A DNA stretch of 12,765 nt from the NCBI GenBank assembly GCA_031430375.1, contig JANPBJ010000122.1, positions 1-12,765 of the forward strand, written 5' to 3'. Numbering within the stretch: position 1 is the first letter of the stretch; each line of letters starts with the position of its first letter. This document shows, one piece after another, positions 5,587 to 12,571 of this stretch. The notes below the pieces were generated by a model. That model saw only the letters and a program-made list of their open reading frames with translations. It was not told the DNA's origin and did not search any database. The DNA is from JAENVU01 sp031430375 (GTDB lineage Bacteria; Actinomycetota; Acidimicrobiia; IMCC26256; JAENVU01). Both the position numbers and the translations under genes were made by a program.

Positions 5587-7005
5587 TCAACCGAGGCGAA
5601 GGCGTGCGGCCCGCAGCCGAGCAAGCGAGACATCACGACCAAGCAACTCCAGCGCATCGAACAGTGGCAGCCCGGCGGCCCGGCCTTCGATCGCCGCGTA
5701 CAACAGCTTCATGACCTTGCCGGGCTTGAGCCCGAGTTCCTTGATCGCGTCCCGCATCGTTCCGATCGAGTCCACATCCCACGCGCACGTCTCCACGTGA
5801 GCAACGACGGCGTCCAATACCGCTTCCGGTTGGTCAACCGATACGACTGCTTCCCACACATCCTCAGGAATCACGAATGGCGACTCGGCGAAGAGAAAGT
5901 CCATCTGGTTCGTGAGCGCGACGAGCGTGGTCGCCCGTTCCTGTCCGAGCTTCACGGCACACGCGACGAGGTGTGTGTCGATCCCGTCACCAAATCGGGC
6001 CGCGGCAAGCGGTCGAATCCGTTCGACCAGGTCGTCCAGCGGGATCCGGCGAATCCACTCACCGTTGAGCCATTCCAACTTCTTGTCATCGAAGATCGCA
6101 GCCGACGGCGTGACCCGGTCGAGGGTGAACGCCGCAACGATCTCATCCCTATCCATGACCTCGCGATCATCGTCAGGCGCCCAGCCAAGCAATGAGAGAT
6201 AGTTGAGCAACGCCTCGGCCAGAATCCCGCGTTCGCGAAAGTCCTCCACTGCCACCGAGCCATGACGCTTCGAGAGTTTCGCGCGATCGGCTTGGAGGAT
6301 CAGCGGCAGATGCGCGTACACCGGCGCCTCGGTGCCACCCAGCGCGCGTCGGATTGCCAGCACTCGATGCGTCGTGTCGATCAGGTCCTCGCCGCGGATC
6401 ACGTGCGTGATCCCCATGGCAAGATCGTCGACTGCGTTCGCGAGGAAGAACAGCGGCGAACCGTCCGACCGGACGATCACAAAGTCCGAGATGGTGGACC
6501 ATTCCACGCTCACCTCACCGCGGACTTCATCGGTGAAGGTGCTCCGACCATCATCGGGCGTGCGGAACCGCACCGTGCGAGGCCGGCCCTCGGCAGCCAG
6601 CCGGGCACGTTCCTCAGCGCTGAGGTCCCGGCCACGACCGTCGTAGCCAGGCGGCAGCTTGTCGGCAGCACGTTCGGCGTTCATCGCGGTGAGCTCTTCG
6701 GCGGTGTCGTAACACTCGTAGGCATGCCCCGATGCGAGCAGCGCGTCGGCCGCGCTCAGGTATTCGGGGACCCGTCCCGATTGCCTCCACGGCGCTTCAT
6801 CCCAATCGAGACCGAGCCACCGCAAGGTGTCGCTGATCGCGTCGACCCACTCTTCGCGAGTACGGCTGCTGTCGGTGTCCTCGATGCGAACCAGGAACGT
6901 GCCACCGGTATGGCGTGCGTAGAGCCAGTTGAAGAGCGCGGTGCGTGCGCTCCCCACATGGAGTTCGCCACTCGGCGCGGGCGAGAAACGGACTCGGGGG
7001 GTCAT
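5587..7005 (-). CDS. gltX: Glutamyl-tRNA synthetase
   Basis: A class I aminoacyl-tRNA synthetase that joins glutamate to tRNA-Glu, in the cytosol. At 472 aa it has normal bacterial length. The HIGH-type motif is PSGELHVGSAR (11-21) and the KMSKS-type motif is KLSKRHG (243-249). Between them are the family's RIEDTD (40-45) and HVIRGEDLIDTTHR segments. The C-terminal 140 residues form the helical anticodon-binding part, ending in the typical PLFDALELLGR. The start ATG at 7005 overlaps the acyl-CoA dehydrogenase stop (ATGA), with GAAGG upstream. No glutaminyl-tRNA synthetase is in the window. By analogy with actinobacteria that use GatCAB, this enzyme is probably non-discriminating and also charges tRNA-Gln, but I cannot show that from sequence. 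Its gene is 83 bases before tRNA-Gln. Confidence 0.97.
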   Translation of the reverse strand: MTPRVRFSPAPSGELHVGSARTALFNWLYARHTGGTFLVRIEDTDSSRTREEWVDAISDTLRWLGLDWDEAPWRQSGRVPEYLSAADALLASGHAYECYDTAEELTAMNAERAADKLPPGYDGRGRDLSAEERARLAAEGRPRTVRFRTPDDGRSTFTDEVRGEVSVEWSTISDFVIVRSDGSPLFFLANAVDDLAMGITHVIRGEDLIDTTHRVLAIRRALGGTEAPVYAHLPLILQADRAKLSKRHGSVAVEDFRERGILAEALLNYLSLLGWAPDDDREVMDRDEIVAAFTLDRVTPSAAIFDDKKLEWLNGEWIRRIPLDDLVERIRPLAAARFGDGIDTHLVACAVKLGQERATTLVALTNQMDFLFAESPFVIPEDVWEAVVSVDQPEAVLDAVVAHVETCAWDVDSIGTMRDAIKELGLKPGKVMKLLYAAIEGRAAGLPLFDALELLGRDVSLARLRAARLRLG

Positions 7006-8159
7006 GGGGCCTTCACTTCTTCGAGAAGGCGCCGTCCAATGACGACGCGTTGGATCTGGTTCGTACCTTCATAGATCTGGGTGACCTTCGCGTCGCGCAT
7101 CATGCGTTCGACGGGATATTCGGTGGTGTAACCCGCACCGCCGAGGAGCTGCACAGCGTCGGTGGTCACCTGCATGGCGGTGTCACTCGCAAACAACTTC
7201 GCCATCGACGAGAGTTTCGAGCGGTCCGGCAATCCTGCATCGGCCGAGGCGCACGCCCGGTACACGAGCGTTCGCGCCGCTTCCACTCGAGTGGCCATGT
7301 CGGCGAGCATGAACTGAAGGCCTTGGAACTCGGCGATCGGGTGGCCGAACTGCGAACGTTCCGTGAGATACCGGGCGGCCACATCGAGCGCGCCTTGCGC
7401 CAATCCCACTGCTTGCGCGCCCACAATCGGACGGGAGACGTCGAGAGCGCCCATCGCGTAGCCGAACCCCGCGCCCGCTTCGCCGATGAGATTTTCGACG
7501 GGGACCTCTGCGTCTTCGAAGACCAGCTCACCGGTGGGTGAACCCCGCATGCCCATCTTGAGCTCAAACTTCCCCACCGAAAACCCAGGCGTATCCCGGG
7601 TCACGACGAACGCGCTGATACCTCTACTTCCGGCCGCGGGATCGGTCTTGGCGAAGACGGTGTAGACGTCGGAAATGCCTGCGTTAGTGATCCACGTCTT
7701 GCGGCCGTTGAGCACGTAGTGATCGCCATCGAGCGTGGCCAAGGTGCTCATGGATGCAACATCGCTGCCGGCATCAGGCTCGGACAAGCAGTAGCTCGCC
7801 TGCCACTCGCCCGAGGCAACCCGCGGCACGATTCTGTGCCGGAGCTCGGCAGACCCGTGCTTCACGATAGGTGTGACTCCGAGGCGGGAAATCAACACGA
7901 AGAGCGACGATGAACCACAGACGCGTGCGATCTCTTCCACCAGCACCGCGTACGCAAGGGTGTCGCCGCCGTCACCACCGAGGTCTCCGGGGTAGATCGC
8001 CCGCACCAGACCGGAGTCGCGGTACGCGTGAAACGATGCCCACGGATACTCACCCGATTCATCCGCGGTCCGGGCGTTCGGTGCGATCTCGCGTTCCGCG
8101 AGCCGGCGGGCGGCCGCGCGCAGCGCAACGAGTTCGTCAGCGAGTGCGAACGCCGTCAA
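7002..8159 (-). CDS. Acyl-CoA dehydrogenase family protein
   Basis: A flavoenzyme forming the trans-2 double bond in an acyl-CoA, passing electrons to electron-transfer flavoprotein. The 385-aa length is standard. YCLSEPDAGSD (123-133) and TWITNA (155-160) contact FAD and substrate. GGAGYTTEYPVERMMRDAK and QIYEGTNQIQ are the C-terminal signatures; E364 in YEGT is the expected catalytic base. The start is TTG at 8159, 2 bases after the preceding stop; no upstream ATG/GTG is available in frame without entering that gene, and the family N-terminus begins correctly here. No strong Shine-Dalgarno is seen, so translation may depend on coupling. Its 3' end overlaps gltX. The substrate cannot be read from the sequence. 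Placement behind leuB-ilvE-cimA makes a branched-chain acyl-CoA one option (inference). Confidence 0.92.
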   Translation of the reverse strand: MTAFALADELVALRAAARRLAEREIAPNARTADESGEYPWASFHAYRDSGLVRAIYPGDLGGDGGDTLAYAVLVEEIARVCGSSSLFVLISRLGVTPIVKHGSAELRHRIVPRVASGEWQASYCLSEPDAGSDVASMSTLATLDGDHYVLNGRKTWITNAGISDVYTVFAKTDPAAGSRGISAFVVTRDTPGFSVGKFELKMGMRGSPTGELVFEDAEVPVENLIGEAGAGFGYAMGALDVSRPIVGAQAVGLAQGALDVAARYLTERSQFGHPIAEFQGLQFMLADMATRVEAARTLVYRACASADAGLPDRSKLSSMAKLFASDTAMQVTTDAVQLLGGAGYTTEYPVERMMRDAKVTQIYEGTNQIQRVVIGRRLLEEVKAP

Positions 8160-8161
8160 CG

Positions 8162-8743
8162 TCAGGCCGGTTCATCGAGCGCGGCCGCGGCGAGCGGTTC
8201 CGTGGAGGGCGGTGGGAGTTGGTCAGCGATCGCGGTCCGCACTCGGAGGAGATGCTCCGGGAGTTCTTGCACCGACAACCGCAACACCGACACGCCAACC
8301 CGGTCGGCGATGCTGCGACGGGCCACATAGTCGTGCGCTGCGCCTCGCACGAGCGCCGGGCGCCACGTGGCCACATCGCCAACCGCGGCACTCGCGTATC
8401 CGAGCAGCTCGATCGCGAAGTCGACATCGAGGTTGACGGGTGCCCGTCCGAACGTGGCCGCGCGTTTCATCGCCAGTTCGGCGACCACCGCAATGGCATC
8501 CTGGGTGTGTTCACCCGACTCGAGTCGGAGCCGATCGCGCGCCCGACCTGCGAGTGTGAGCGCAAATCCCACGTTCGGGCCGGGAGTCCCAGCCAATCGG
8601 CCGGATACCGCCTGCGCACCCACCTCGCCGGGACGCTCCGCGCGCCACCCGCGAGCGGGAGGCATATGCACACCGGGTGCGAAGTTCTGCGCCTGGCGCG
8701 GAGTGTCGTCGGATGAGGTTTGAACGAAAGGGTCGGTCGGCAC
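8162..8743 (-). CDS. Unrecognised 193-aa helical protein
   Basis: I do not recognise this protein. The first 50 residues are Pro/Gly-rich and probably flexible (PPARGWRAERPGEVGAQAV). Residues about 58-190 look mostly helical, with blocks such as NVGFALTLAGRARDRL, DAIAVVAELAMKRAATFGR and VLRLSVQELPEHLLRVRTAI. No signal peptide or membrane helix is evident. The start is GTG at 8743, 11 bases after the cimA stop, without a clear Shine-Dalgarno; ATG at 8665 is an alternative. It ends 2 bases before the acyl-CoA dehydrogenase start, so it is locked into the operon. The tight spacing supports a real gene. The context allows a role with either the citramalate branch or the dehydrogenase, with no direct evidence for either. 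Confidence 0.72.
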   Translation of the reverse strand: MPTDPFVQTSSDDTPRQAQNFAPGVHMPPARGWRAERPGEVGAQAVSGRLAGTPGPNVGFALTLAGRARDRLRLESGEHTQDAIAVVAELAMKRAATFGRAPVNLDVDFAIELLGYASAAVGDVATWRPALVRGAAHDYVARRSIADRVGVSVLRLSVQELPEHLLRVRTAIADQLPPPSTEPLAAAALDEPA

Positions 8744-8754
8744 AATCGTGATGG

Positions 8755-10389
8755 TTACCCGCGGATCTCATCCCTGAGCAAGCCATAGACAATGGAATCC
8801 GAGAGCGCCTGCCAGCTGGCCTCGATGATGTTCTCGCTCACGCCGATCGTGGTCCAGGATTCCTCGCCGTCGGTGGTGTCGAGCAAAACCCGCGTGATCG
8901 CCCCGGTTCCGTTCTGGGTATCGAGCACCCGCACCTTGTAATCCGTGAGGTGGAGTCGATCGAGCGCCGGGTACCGGCCGCCCAAAGCGGTGCGCAACGC
9001 TCGGTCGAGCGCATTCACCGGTCCGTTGCCCTCTTCGGTGGCGATGAGCCGCTGCTCCCCAACCCACAGCTTGATCGTGGCTTCAGTGGTGACGCCATCC
9101 GGGGCAGCCCCCGCCGAGTTCGTGGGGCTGGCGTCGTCGGTGATGACCCGAAATGACTCAACTCGGAACCAGTTCGGTTCCCATCCCGAGGTGCGGCGCA
9201 TCAACATTTCGAGCGAGGCATCGGCCACCTCGAAGTGATAGCCCTCGTGCTCGAGTTGCTTCAGCGTTTCCACCACTTGGTTCACAGTCGGGCCGTCGAG
9301 CTCGATCCCGAGTTCCTTGGCCTTCAACAGAACTGTGGACTTTCCCGCCAGTTCGGACATCACGAACCGCGTGCCGTTCCCCACCGTCTCGGGTGGCGTG
9401 TGCTCGTAGGCGTCGGGTCGTTTGATGATCGCACTCACGTGCAACCCGGCCTTGTGCGCGAATGCCGACGAGCCCACATACGGTGCCTGTGGATTCAGCG
9501 ACATGTTGACGAGCTCCGCCACGTGATGGGCCACGGGTGTGAGGCGCTCCATGCGGTCCGGCGCCAACGTCTCGATTCCCATCTTCAAGGTGAGGTTCGG
9601 GATGATCGTGGTGAGGTTGCAATTGCCGGTCCGCTCGCCGTACCCGTTGATCGTGCCCTGCACTTGGGTCGCACCACCACGAACTCCGGCGAGCGCGTTG
9701 GCAACACCACATCCGGTGTCGTCGTGGAGATGGACGCCGATCTTTACATCGCCTGCGAAGTACGCGACGACGGCGCGCACCGTCTCCTCTACGTCGTGAG
9801 GCAGGCTCCCACCGTTGGTGTCGCACAGCACGAGGTGGTCGACTCCCGATTGCACGGCGCCCTCCAACACCCGGAGTGCGAACTCCGGATTCGCGCGATA
9901 CCCGTCGAAGAAATGCTCCGCGTCGAACAGCACGGAGCGGTTCAGGTCCTTCAGGTACGAGATGGAGTCGGTGACCATCGCGACGCCCTCGTCGAGCGTG
10001 GTGTCGAGCGCCTCGGTCACGTGATAGTCCCAGGTCTTCCCCACGATGCACACCGTGCTCGTCCCGGCCTCCACGAGGTGACGCAGCGTGTCGTCGGAGT
10101 CGACCTTGCCCTTCACGCGCCGGGTCATCCCGAACGCCACAAGGATGCTCGAATCAAGGTGGAGCTCAGTGCGCGCCCGTCGGAACAGTTCGTCGTCCTT
10201 CGGGTTCGCGCCCGGCCATCCGGCTTCGATGTAGTGGACGCCAAGCCAGTCGAGTTGCTCCGCGATCCGCAACTTGTCATCCACGGTGAGCGAGATACCT
10301 TCGAGCTGCGCACCATCACGCAACGTGGTGTCGTAGATCTCGACCCGACTCGGCAGGCCGGCCTCGCGAGTCACCTCATTCGTCGACAT
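8755..10389 (-). CDS. cimA: Citramalate synthase, CimA/2-isopropylmalate-synthase family
   Basis: Condenses pyruvate and acetyl-CoA to (R)-citramalate, the first step of the threonine-independent route to isoleucine. The 544-aa product has the two-part LeuA architecture. The N-terminal TIM barrel has YDTTLRDGAQ (19-28) near its start and the metal-binding HLHDDTG (His220 and His222), then TINGYGERTGNCNL (247-260). The C-terminal LeuA-type regulatory dimer domain (about 425-540) ends in SENIIEASWQALSDSIVYGLLRD. Length and motif spacing fit the CimA subgroup that resembles LeuA. I preferred the ATG at 10389 (14-base overlap with ilvE, weak GTGTG upstream) over ATG at 10413, which adds 8 residues. 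The neighbouring leuB and ilvE act later in the same route. Its C-terminal domain normally gives feedback control by isoleucine. 2-Isopropylmalate synthase is the main alternative. Confidence 0.9.
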   Translation of the reverse strand: MSTNEVTREAGLPSRVEIYDTTLRDGAQLEGISLTVDDKLRIAEQLDWLGVHYIEAGWPGANPKDDELFRRARTELHLDSSILVAFGMTRRVKGKVDSDDTLRHLVEAGTSTVCIVGKTWDYHVTEALDTTLDEGVAMVTDSISYLKDLNRSVLFDAEHFFDGYRANPEFALRVLEGAVQSGVDHLVLCDTNGGSLPHDVEETVRAVVAYFAGDVKIGVHLHDDTGCGVANALAGVRGGATQVQGTINGYGERTGNCNLTTIIPNLTLKMGIETLAPDRMERLTPVAHHVAELVNMSLNPQAPYVGSSAFAHKAGLHVSAIIKRPDAYEHTPPETVGNGTRFVMSELAGKSTVLLKAKELGIELDGPTVNQVVETLKQLEHEGYHFEVADASLEMLMRRTSGWEPNWFRVESFRVITDDASPTNSAGAAPDGVTTEATIKLWVGEQRLIATEEGNGPVNALDRALRTALGGRYPALDRLHLTDYKVRVLDTQNGTGAITRVLLDTTDGEESWTTIGVSENIIEASWQALSDSIVYGLLRDEIRG

Positions 10390-11296
10390 GTTCACACCAC
10401 GCTTGGTAGGCATCGGTCTGGCCGCGCACGGCCTTGGCGTACTCGGCCGCGATCACCTGGGTACGCGGGCCGGGACACGGAATCTCTCGATCGTCCACGG
10501 AGTTCACCGCGCTCACCTCTGCGGCGGTTCCACAGACGAAGATCTCCTCGGCGATATAGAGGTCGCTGCGGGTCAGGTCATCGATACGGACTTCGAACCC
10601 ATGGTCTCGAGCGATGGTCATCACGGAGTCTTGGGTGATCCCTTCGAGCGCGCCGGCCGATAGTGGTGGCGTGATCAGCACGCCGTTCCGGACGGCGAAG
10701 ATGTTCTCCCCCGTGCACTCACTCACGTAGCCGTCGGTGTTCAGCATGATCGCCTCGTCGTAGCCGGCCTTCAGCGCCTCGACCTTGGCGAGGGACGAGT
10801 TCACGTAGTTCCCGGTGGTCTTGGACGCGGGCGGCATCACGTTGTGGTCATGGCGAGCCCACGAACTGATCTTCATGCGCACCCCCTTGGAAGCGTCGTC
10901 GTCGCCTAGGTACGCACCCCACGGCCAACACGCGATCGCCACGTCGACGCTGCACGGGATGGTGTTCAGGCCCATCTCGCCGTAGCCGTAGTAGGCGATC
11001 GGACGGACATAACAGCTCGGAAGCCCGGAGGCGCGCACGGTGTCCTTGCACGCCGTCACCAGATCGGCGACCGAATACGGGATGTCCATCATCAGAATCT
11101 TGGCGGAGTTGAAGAGCCGTTCGATGTGCTCAGTGAGCCGGAAGATGGCGGGCCCGCGGTCGGTCTCGTAGGCGCGAATGCCTTCGAACACGCCCATGCC
11201 GTAGTGCAAGGTGTGAGTGAGAATGTGAATCTGCGCCGCGTCCCAATCGACGAGTTCGCCGTTCATCCAGATCTTGTCGGTCTTCTCGATGGGCAT
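10376..11296 (-). CDS. ilvE: Branched-chain amino acid aminotransferase
   Basis: A PLP enzyme of fold type IV that interconverts branched-chain 2-oxo acids and Ile, Leu or Val using glutamate. The 306-aa length matches the IlvE group. THTLHYGMGVFEGIRAY (27-43) is the N-terminal signature. K159 in PPASKTTGNYVNSS is the expected Schiff-base lysine, and GYDEAIMLNTDGYVSECTGENIF (178-200) holds the conserved Glu and the phosphate-pocket region. The ATG at 11296 lies 3 bases after the leuB stop, with AAAGGG about 10 bases upstream, and the 3' end overlaps cimA. It completes the last step of the pathway to which leuB and cimA contribute. D-amino acid aminotransferase or aminodeoxychorismate lyase are related, but the context and VFEGIRAY favour IlvE. 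Confidence 0.95.
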   Translation of the reverse strand: MPIEKTDKIWMNGELVDWDAAQIHILTHTLHYGMGVFEGIRAYETDRGPAIFRLTEHIERLFNSAKILMMDIPYSVADLVTACKDTVRASGLPSCYVRPIAYYGYGEMGLNTIPCSVDVAIACWPWGAYLGDDDASKGVRMKISSWARHDHNVMPPASKTTGNYVNSSLAKVEALKAGYDEAIMLNTDGYVSECTGENIFAVRNGVLITPPLSAGALEGITQDSVMTIARDHGFEVRIDDLTRSDLYIAEEIFVCGTAAEVSAVNSVDDREIPCPGPRTQVIAAEYAKAVRGQTDAYQAWCEHVDE

Positions 11297-11299
11297 AGC

Positions 11300-12292
11300 T
11301 CAGACCCTTTCTGCGATGCGTGTGCCGATGTCCGACGTCGACCCGGTGATGTCGTCTGCGCTGGTGACCGCCGAATGAATCCGGGTGGCGGCTTCGGTCT
11401 CTCCGAGGAACTCCATCATCATCGCGGCGCTGATGATCGCCGCGCGCGGGTCGGCTTTCCCGGTTCCCGCGATATCGGGGGCCGATCCGTGCACCGGTTC
11501 GAACAAACTCGGTCCGGTGCGGGCCGGGTTCAAGTTCCCCGATGCCGCTCGACCGATCCCACCGGCAATCGCCCCACCAAGGTCGGTGAGGATGTCGCCG
11601 AACAGGTTGTCGGTCACGATGACGTCGTAACGCTCCGGGCGCTGGACGAAGTGAATACACGCTGCGTCCACATGGTCGTAGCCCGTGGTGAGGTCTGGGT
11701 ACTCCGCGGCAACCGCGTCGAACGTCCGCTGCCAGAGATCGCCGGCAAAGGTGAGCACATTCGTCTTGTGCACCAGTGTGATGTGCAACGCGTCCCGACT
11801 CCGTGCGAGATCGCAGGCATACCGGACACATCGCTCAACGCCGAGGCGTGTGTTCACCGAACCCTGGGTCGCGACTTCCTGCGGTGTGTCCTTGCGCAGG
11901 AACCCGCCCTCGCCGGCGTACGTGCCCTCGGTGTTCTCGCGGATCACGATCATGTCGACACCGTCGTTGTAGATGCTCGGCGGTGCGAGGAACGGGCGCA
12001 GGTTCACGTAGAGGTCGAGCGCGAATCGCATCTTGAGCAGCAAGCCACGCTCGAGCACTCCGGGCGGAACTTCGGGAGTGCCCACCGCGCCCAGCAGAAT
12101 CGCATCGAGGCCGCGGAGCTCCTCCAACACGGAGTCGGGCAGCACCTCCCCCGTGGAGAGGTACCGCGCACCCCCCAGGTCGTAATTCACCGTCTCGTAC
12201 GCCACGCCCGCCGCATCGACGGCCTTGATGGCCTCGGCGATGACCTCGGGTCCAATGCCATCGCCGCCGATGATGCCGATCCGGTGAGTCAC
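11300..12292 (-). CDS. leuB: 3-isopropylmalate dehydrogenase
   Basis: An NAD-dependent oxidative decarboxylase giving 2-oxoisocaproate in leucine synthesis. On citramalate-derived 3-methylmalate it yields 2-oxobutyrate for isoleucine. The 330-aa protein shows the beta-decarboxylating dehydrogenase features: IGGDGIGPEV (8-17), LLKMRFALDLYVNLRP with substrate-binding Arg89 and Arg99, VIRENTEG (116-123), Lys176 in VHKTNVL, VTDNLFGDILTDLGG with metal-binding Asp residues (228-237 region), and EPVHGSAPDIAG (265-276) for NAD. The GTG start at 12292 has AAGGAG about 7 bases upstream. It is the first structural gene after the attenuator, with ilvE 3 bases downstream. LeuCD are not in the window. Tartrate or isocitrate dehydrogenases are relatives, but the length and neighbours favour LeuB. 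Confidence 0.94.
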   Translation of the reverse strand: MTHRIGIIGGDGIGPEVIAEAIKAVDAAGVAYETVNYDLGGARYLSTGEVLPDSVLEELRGLDAILLGAVGTPEVPPGVLERGLLLKMRFALDLYVNLRPFLAPPSIYNDGVDMIVIRENTEGTYAGEGGFLRKDTPQEVATQGSVNTRLGVERCVRYACDLARSRDALHITLVHKTNVLTFAGDLWQRTFDAVAAEYPDLTTGYDHVDAACIHFVQRPERYDVIVTDNLFGDILTDLGGAIAGGIGRAASGNLNPARTGPSLFEPVHGSAPDIAGTGKADPRAAIISAAMMMEFLGETEAATRIHSAVTSADDITGSTSDIGTRIAERV

Positions 12293-12364
12293 TGTTACTC
12301 CTTGCTCAGGTGGTTCGTGGTGGATTGACGGGGCCGGGGTACGCGCTCGGTGGCCCGAACAACG

Positions 12365-12418
12365 AAAAACCGCCCACCGAAGTGGACGGTTCTGAGCGAA
12401 CGCCGGAGTGGCGTCCGC
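12365..12418 (-). terminator. Attenuator of the leuB-ilvE-cimA operon: tandem hairpins with UUCG terminator
   Basis: Two hairpins follow the leader stop codon. Hairpin 1 has 9-bp arms (GCGGACGCC at 12410-12418 and GGCGTTCGC at 12396-12404, one wobble) with loop ACTCC. Hairpin 2 has arms AACCGTCCAC (12382-12391) and GTGGGCGGTT (12368-12377, one wobble) with a TTCG tetraloop, followed by TTTTT (12369-12365), a textbook intrinsic terminator. It lies about 70 bases before the leuB start. GCGTC in the leader coding region and CGTCC in the terminator 5' arm can each pair with the GGACG(C) segment of hairpin 1, so alternative folds are possible. Confidence 0.85.
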
Positions 12419-12451
12419 TTAAGAAATGATGATGACGCGTGGGTTGGCCAT
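12419..12451 (-). CDS. Isoleucine-rich leader peptide (10 aa) of the attenuator
   Basis: The reading frame encodes MANPRVIIIS, with three consecutive Ile codons (ATC ATC ATT) preceded by a Val codon (GTC), and stops with TAA directly before hairpin 1 of the attenuator. Isoleucine is a product of the operon's pathway, so ribosome stalling at the Ile run when charged tRNA-Ile is scarce would report its supply. Only one in-frame start exists, because a TAG lies five codons upstream. There is no Shine-Dalgarno, and the upstream sequence is CCTCCC-like. A TAGCCT hexamer lies 9 bases before ATG, so the transcript is probably leaderless or nearly so. The peptide's role is as a translated sensor rather than a product. 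The call rests on codon content plus the terminator behind it. Confidence 0.82.
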   Translation of the reverse strand: MANPRVIIIS

Positions 12452-12460
12452 GAGTTCGGG

Positions 12461-12469
12461 AGGCTAGCA
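12461..12469 (-). promoter_or_regulatory. Extended -10 promoter of the leu-ilv-cim operon
   Basis: On the minus strand TGC precedes TAGCCT (12461-12466), an extended -10 (TGn-TAnnnT). It is 9 bases before the leader ATG. TTGGCG upstream is too close to serve as a standard -35. Placement suggests initiation at or just before the leader ATG. Confidence 0.5.
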
Positions 12470-12499
12470 GCGTGACTCTCGCCAAGCGACGGAGTTCGA

Positions 12500-12528
12500 T
12501 TGCTCCCGTTACAGGAACTCTGTACCGT
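12500..12528 (+). promoter_or_regulatory. Possible promoter of the right-edge membrane-protein gene
   Basis: TTGCTC (12500-12505) and TACCGT (12523-12528) are spaced by 17 bases on the plus strand, 43 bases before the next start codon. Both hexamers are imperfect matches to SigA boxes, so this is tentative. Confidence 0.3.
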
Positions 12529-12571
12529 TCGGCGCGCAGGCGATTCGAGGCTGGCGTGCAATGCTCGGTGA

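Noticed and set aside
9235..10638. A 467-codon open frame on the plus strand opposite cimA and ilvE
   Set aside because: It is a mirror of the coding strand with no recognisable motif; cimA and ilvE are certain on the other strand.
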